DNA from: Pantoea alfalfae
GTDB lineage: Bacteria; Pseudomonadota; Gammaproteobacteria; Enterobacterales; Enterobacteriaceae
Length of the DNA stretch: 64,000 bases
NCBI RefSeq assembly: GCF_019880205.1
Contig: NZ_CP082292.1
Span: 2,666,001-2,730,000 of the forward strand
Reading direction: 5' to 3'
Shown here: positions 61,971 through 64,000 of the stretch, in pieces
Position numbering within the stretch: position 1 is the first letter of the stretch
Layout: every line of letters begins with the position of its first letter
Made by a program: the position numbers and the translations under genes
The notes under the pieces: model-generated
What the model was told of the DNA's origin: nothing
The model's input: only the letters and a program-made list of their open reading frames with translations
Database searches by the model: none

Positions 61971-62420
61971 TTAACCATACTGCTGCTGATGCGCCTTCTT
62001 GCGTCGCAGGTAGTCCTCGTCTTCACGTAGTTTGTCCCAGTAACCCTTGAAAATGGCCGCTGCAGCAGCCTTTTCCTCGTTGACGCCACGCGGCAGCTCC
62101 TTGCCATCCGCGTCATATTTGCGCCCGCCTTTGTGGTTGCTGTAACGACGCGCTCGGGTGTATCCCATCTGGATAAATTTGCGCGCCATATCCATGCCGA
62201 CAAAATCGTCCTGACGCCGGTAATCCTCAAACAGCGCCATGATTTTTTCAGCCGACTCTTCAGCAATGGGGACGGTGCGAAAACGCCAGTGCGGCAGAAT
62301 TTCGCCTTTATAAGGCTCGACCATCAGCACACCCTGCTCACCTCGCCCGACCTGATAAAGCTCGGGATGCTGGCGGAAGTCGATCGTGCTGAAGTCCTGA
62401 TCATAATCGAAAGGTTTCAT
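61971..62420 (-). CDS. DUF4385 domain-containing protein
   Basis: A 149-residue soluble protein of the DUF4385 family, without known function. It has the features [20 protein letters not shown], an alternating aromatic/charged core ([29 protein letters not shown]), and a highly charged C-terminal helix ([16 protein letters not shown]). Its ATG overlaps the gsiD stop (ATGA), so it is translationally coupled to the glutathione importer genes and is probably the last gene of that operon. The family name is from memory. Confidence 0.8.
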   Translation of the reverse strand: MKPFDYDQDFSTIDFRQHPELYQVGRGEQGVLMVEPYKGEILPHWRFRTVPIAEESAEKIMALFEDYRRQDDFVGMDMARKFIQMGYTRARRYSNHKGGRKYDADGKELPRGVNEEKAAAAAIFKGYWDKLREDEDYLRRKKAHQQQYG

Positions 62421-63322
62421 CTCTTTAGTTTAGGATCAAGTGCGTCACGTAGCCCGTCGCCGAGCAAATTAAATGCCAGAACCGTGAAGAAAATCGCCAG
62501 GCTGGGAAAAATCGCCACGTGCGGGGCAATCACCATGTCGGCCCGCGCCTCATTCAGCATGGCGCCCCACTCCGGCGTTGGCGGCTGGGCGCCCAGCCCG
62601 AGAAACGACAGACTGGCGGCAGTGATAATGGAAGTCCCTACCCGCATAGTGAAATAGACCACAATCGGCGATACCGTGCCGGGCAGAATATGCCGCATCA
62701 GGATTGTCCAGTCAGACGCGCCGATGCTGCGTGCCGACTCAATATAGGTCTGATGCTTCAGCACCAGCGTGTTACCGCGTACCAGTCGGGCAAAGGCCGG
62801 GATACTGAAGATAGCGACTGCCACAATCACGTTGCTCATGCCGCTGCCCATAATGGCCACCACCGCAATCGCCAGCAGAATGCCGGGAAAGGCAAACAGC
62901 ACATCACAGATGCGCATGGTGATACGGTCCCACCAGCCTTCGTAATACCCGGCCAGCAGACCAAACAGCGTGCCAATCACTGCGCCAATGACCACCGAGA
63001 AAAAGCCGGCAATGAGAGAGATACGCGTGCCGACCAGCACGCGGCTGAAGATATCGCGCCCCAGCGAATCGACGCCAAAGAAATGCATCAGCGACGGCCC
63101 GTCGTTGAGCCGGTCATAATCGAAGTAGTTCTCGGCGTCGAACGGCGCAATCCATGGGGCGATCACTGCCAGTACAATCAGTATCAGCACAAACACCCCG
63201 GCCAGCAGCGCCACCGGCTGACGCCGGAAGCGTCGCCAGAACTCACGCCACGGCGTACGCACCCGGTTCTCCGCTATCAGCGGCATCGTTTTCAGGGCCG
63301 CTTCACGTCGCCAGTTTTTCAT
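62417..63322 (-). CDS. gsiD: Glutathione ABC transporter permease GsiD
   Basis: GsiD is one of two permeases of the GsiABCD glutathione importer. The 301-residue protein (303 in E. coli) has an N-terminal cytoplasmic segment [14 protein letters not shown], six helices, [17 protein letters not shown], and the EAA-type loop [20 protein letters not shown]. It overlaps gsiC upstream and the DUF4385 gene downstream, both by ATGA. Confidence 0.96.
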   Translation of the reverse strand: MKNWRREAALKTMPLIAENRVRTPWREFWRRFRRQPVALLAGVFVLILIVLAVIAPWIAPFDAENYFDYDRLNDGPSLMHFFGVDSLGRDIFSRVLVGTRISLIAGFFSVVIGAVIGTLFGLLAGYYEGWWDRITMRICDVLFAFPGILLAIAVVAIMGSGMSNVIVAVAIFSIPAFARLVRGNTLVLKHQTYIESARSIGASDWTILMRHILPGTVSPIVVYFTMRVGTSIITAASLSFLGLGAQPPTPEWGAMLNEARADMVIAPHVAIFPSLAIFFTVLAFNLLGDGLRDALDPKLKR

Positions 63323-64000
63323 CGCGACTCCTTGAAACGAATAGCGGGGTTAATCACCGCATAGAGCATGTCGACAAACAGATTGATCAGAATAAACTCC
63401 AGTGAAAACAGCAGTACTTCGGCCTGAATAACCGGATAGTCGCGCATCGCCACGGAGTCGACCAGCAGACGCCCCAGGCCCGGCCAGTTAAACACCACCT
63501 CGACCACAATTGAGCCACCCAGCAGAAAACCAAACTGCAGCCCCATCATCGTGACCACCGGGATCATCGCGTTGCGCAGGCCATGTTTCACCACCACCAG
63601 CGACTCGCGTACCCCTTTGGCCCGGGCGGTACGCATGTAATCTTCCTGCATCACCTCCACGAACGAGGCGCGGGTAAAGCGCGCCATGACTGCCGCGACC
63701 GCTGCACCTAAGGTGATGGAGGGCAGAATGTAATGCTTCCAGCTCTCAGCCCCGACGGTGGGCAGCCAGCCCAGCTCAACCGAGAAGACCTGCATCAGCA
63801 GCATCCCCAGCGCAAAGGCGGGAAACGAAATGCCCGACACCGCCAGCGTCATGCCGAGCCTGTCGGGCCAGCGGTTACGCCAGACAGCCGAAACGATACC
63901 GATGGTCATGCCAAAAATCACCGCCCAGATCATGCTGGCCAGTGTCAGCCACAGAGTCGGCATAAAGCGCGAGGCGATCTCATCCGCAACCGGGCGTTTG
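63319..64000 (-). CDS. gsiC: Glutathione ABC transporter permease GsiC, C-terminal part
   Basis: The frame is open to the right edge of the window and covers about the last 226 residues of a protein that is 306 long in E. coli. [16 protein letters not shown] at the edge matches GsiC from about residue 85, so the ATG at 63963 is internal and not the start. Membrane helices and the loop [23 protein letters not shown] are intact. gsiA and gsiB should lie beyond the window. Confidence 0.95.
   Translation of the reverse strand, partial: KRPVADEIASRFMPTLWLTLASMIWAVIFGMTIGIVSAVWRNRWPDRLGMTLAVSGISFPAFALGMLLMQVFSVELGWLPTVGAESWKHYILPSITLGAAVAAVMARFTRASFVEVMQEDYMRTARAKGVRESLVVVKHGLRNAMIPVVTMMGLQFGFLLGGSIVVEVVFNWPGLGRLLVDSVAMRDYPVIQAEVLLFSLEFILINLFVDMLYAVINPAIRFKESR

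Overview
The window is chromosomal DNA of an enterobacterium. Every recognisable protein is a close relative of an Escherichia coli K-12 protein, and the gene order follows the K-12 block from ycaI to gsi almost gene for gene, read in the opposite orientation. Divergence from E. coli, a lone CynT-type carbonic anhydrase, a DUF4385 gene attached to gsi and the absence of several K-12 accessory genes fit Erwiniaceae, most likely Pantoea. The genus is an inference from memory and has not been tested by comparison. I found no transposase, prophage, CRISPR array, rRNA or tRNA; this is core chromosome.

Layout. 1-6566 (minus): 3' neighbours of the amino-acid/translation cluster serC-aroA, cmk, rpsA, ihfB and the start of ycaI (ComEC family). 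6893-13148 (plus): ycaO, then the anaerobic pyruvate-formate module focA-pflB-pflA behind an FNR-type site. 13201-22467 (minus): ycaD, serS, rarA, lolA, ftsK, lrp. 22988-28889 (plus): trxB, the cytochrome bd assembly exporter cydDC, aat, infA. Aat makes N-degrons that the next genes (clpA, clpS, minus) destroy, so N-end-rule tagging and degradation are neighbours. 31941-37824: cspD (plus), ybjD (minus), lysO, poxB and ltaE (plus). 37829-43552: amiD-ybjQ (minus), ybjP (plus) and the arginine importer artPIQM-artJ (plus) with ARG-box-like sites. 43571-49466 (minus): rlmC, ybjO and the putrescine importer potFGHI. 49851-52331 (minus): ybjN, rimK, nfsA, ybjC. 52586-58703: grxA (plus), ybjM (minus), ybjL, the small RNA gene rybB and ybjG (plus), dacC (minus), and a HAD-IB hydrolase (plus). 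58850-64000 (minus): yliI, a DUF3313 lipoprotein, carbonic anhydrase, a DUF4385 gene overlapping gsiD, and gsiC running off the window end.

Most operons end in clear intrinsic terminators. Control sites that can be read include a LexA box before ftsK, an FNR site before focA, ARG boxes before artP and artJ, a sigma-E promoter for rybB, a sigma-S-like -10 before poxB and a CRP-like palindrome over the grxA -10.

The most interesting non-coding items are a shortened RybB homologue that keeps the seed of the E. coli RNA, and two unexplained palindromic elements (56320-56497 and 58716-58841), each lying between convergent genes. No whole new gene system is visible.
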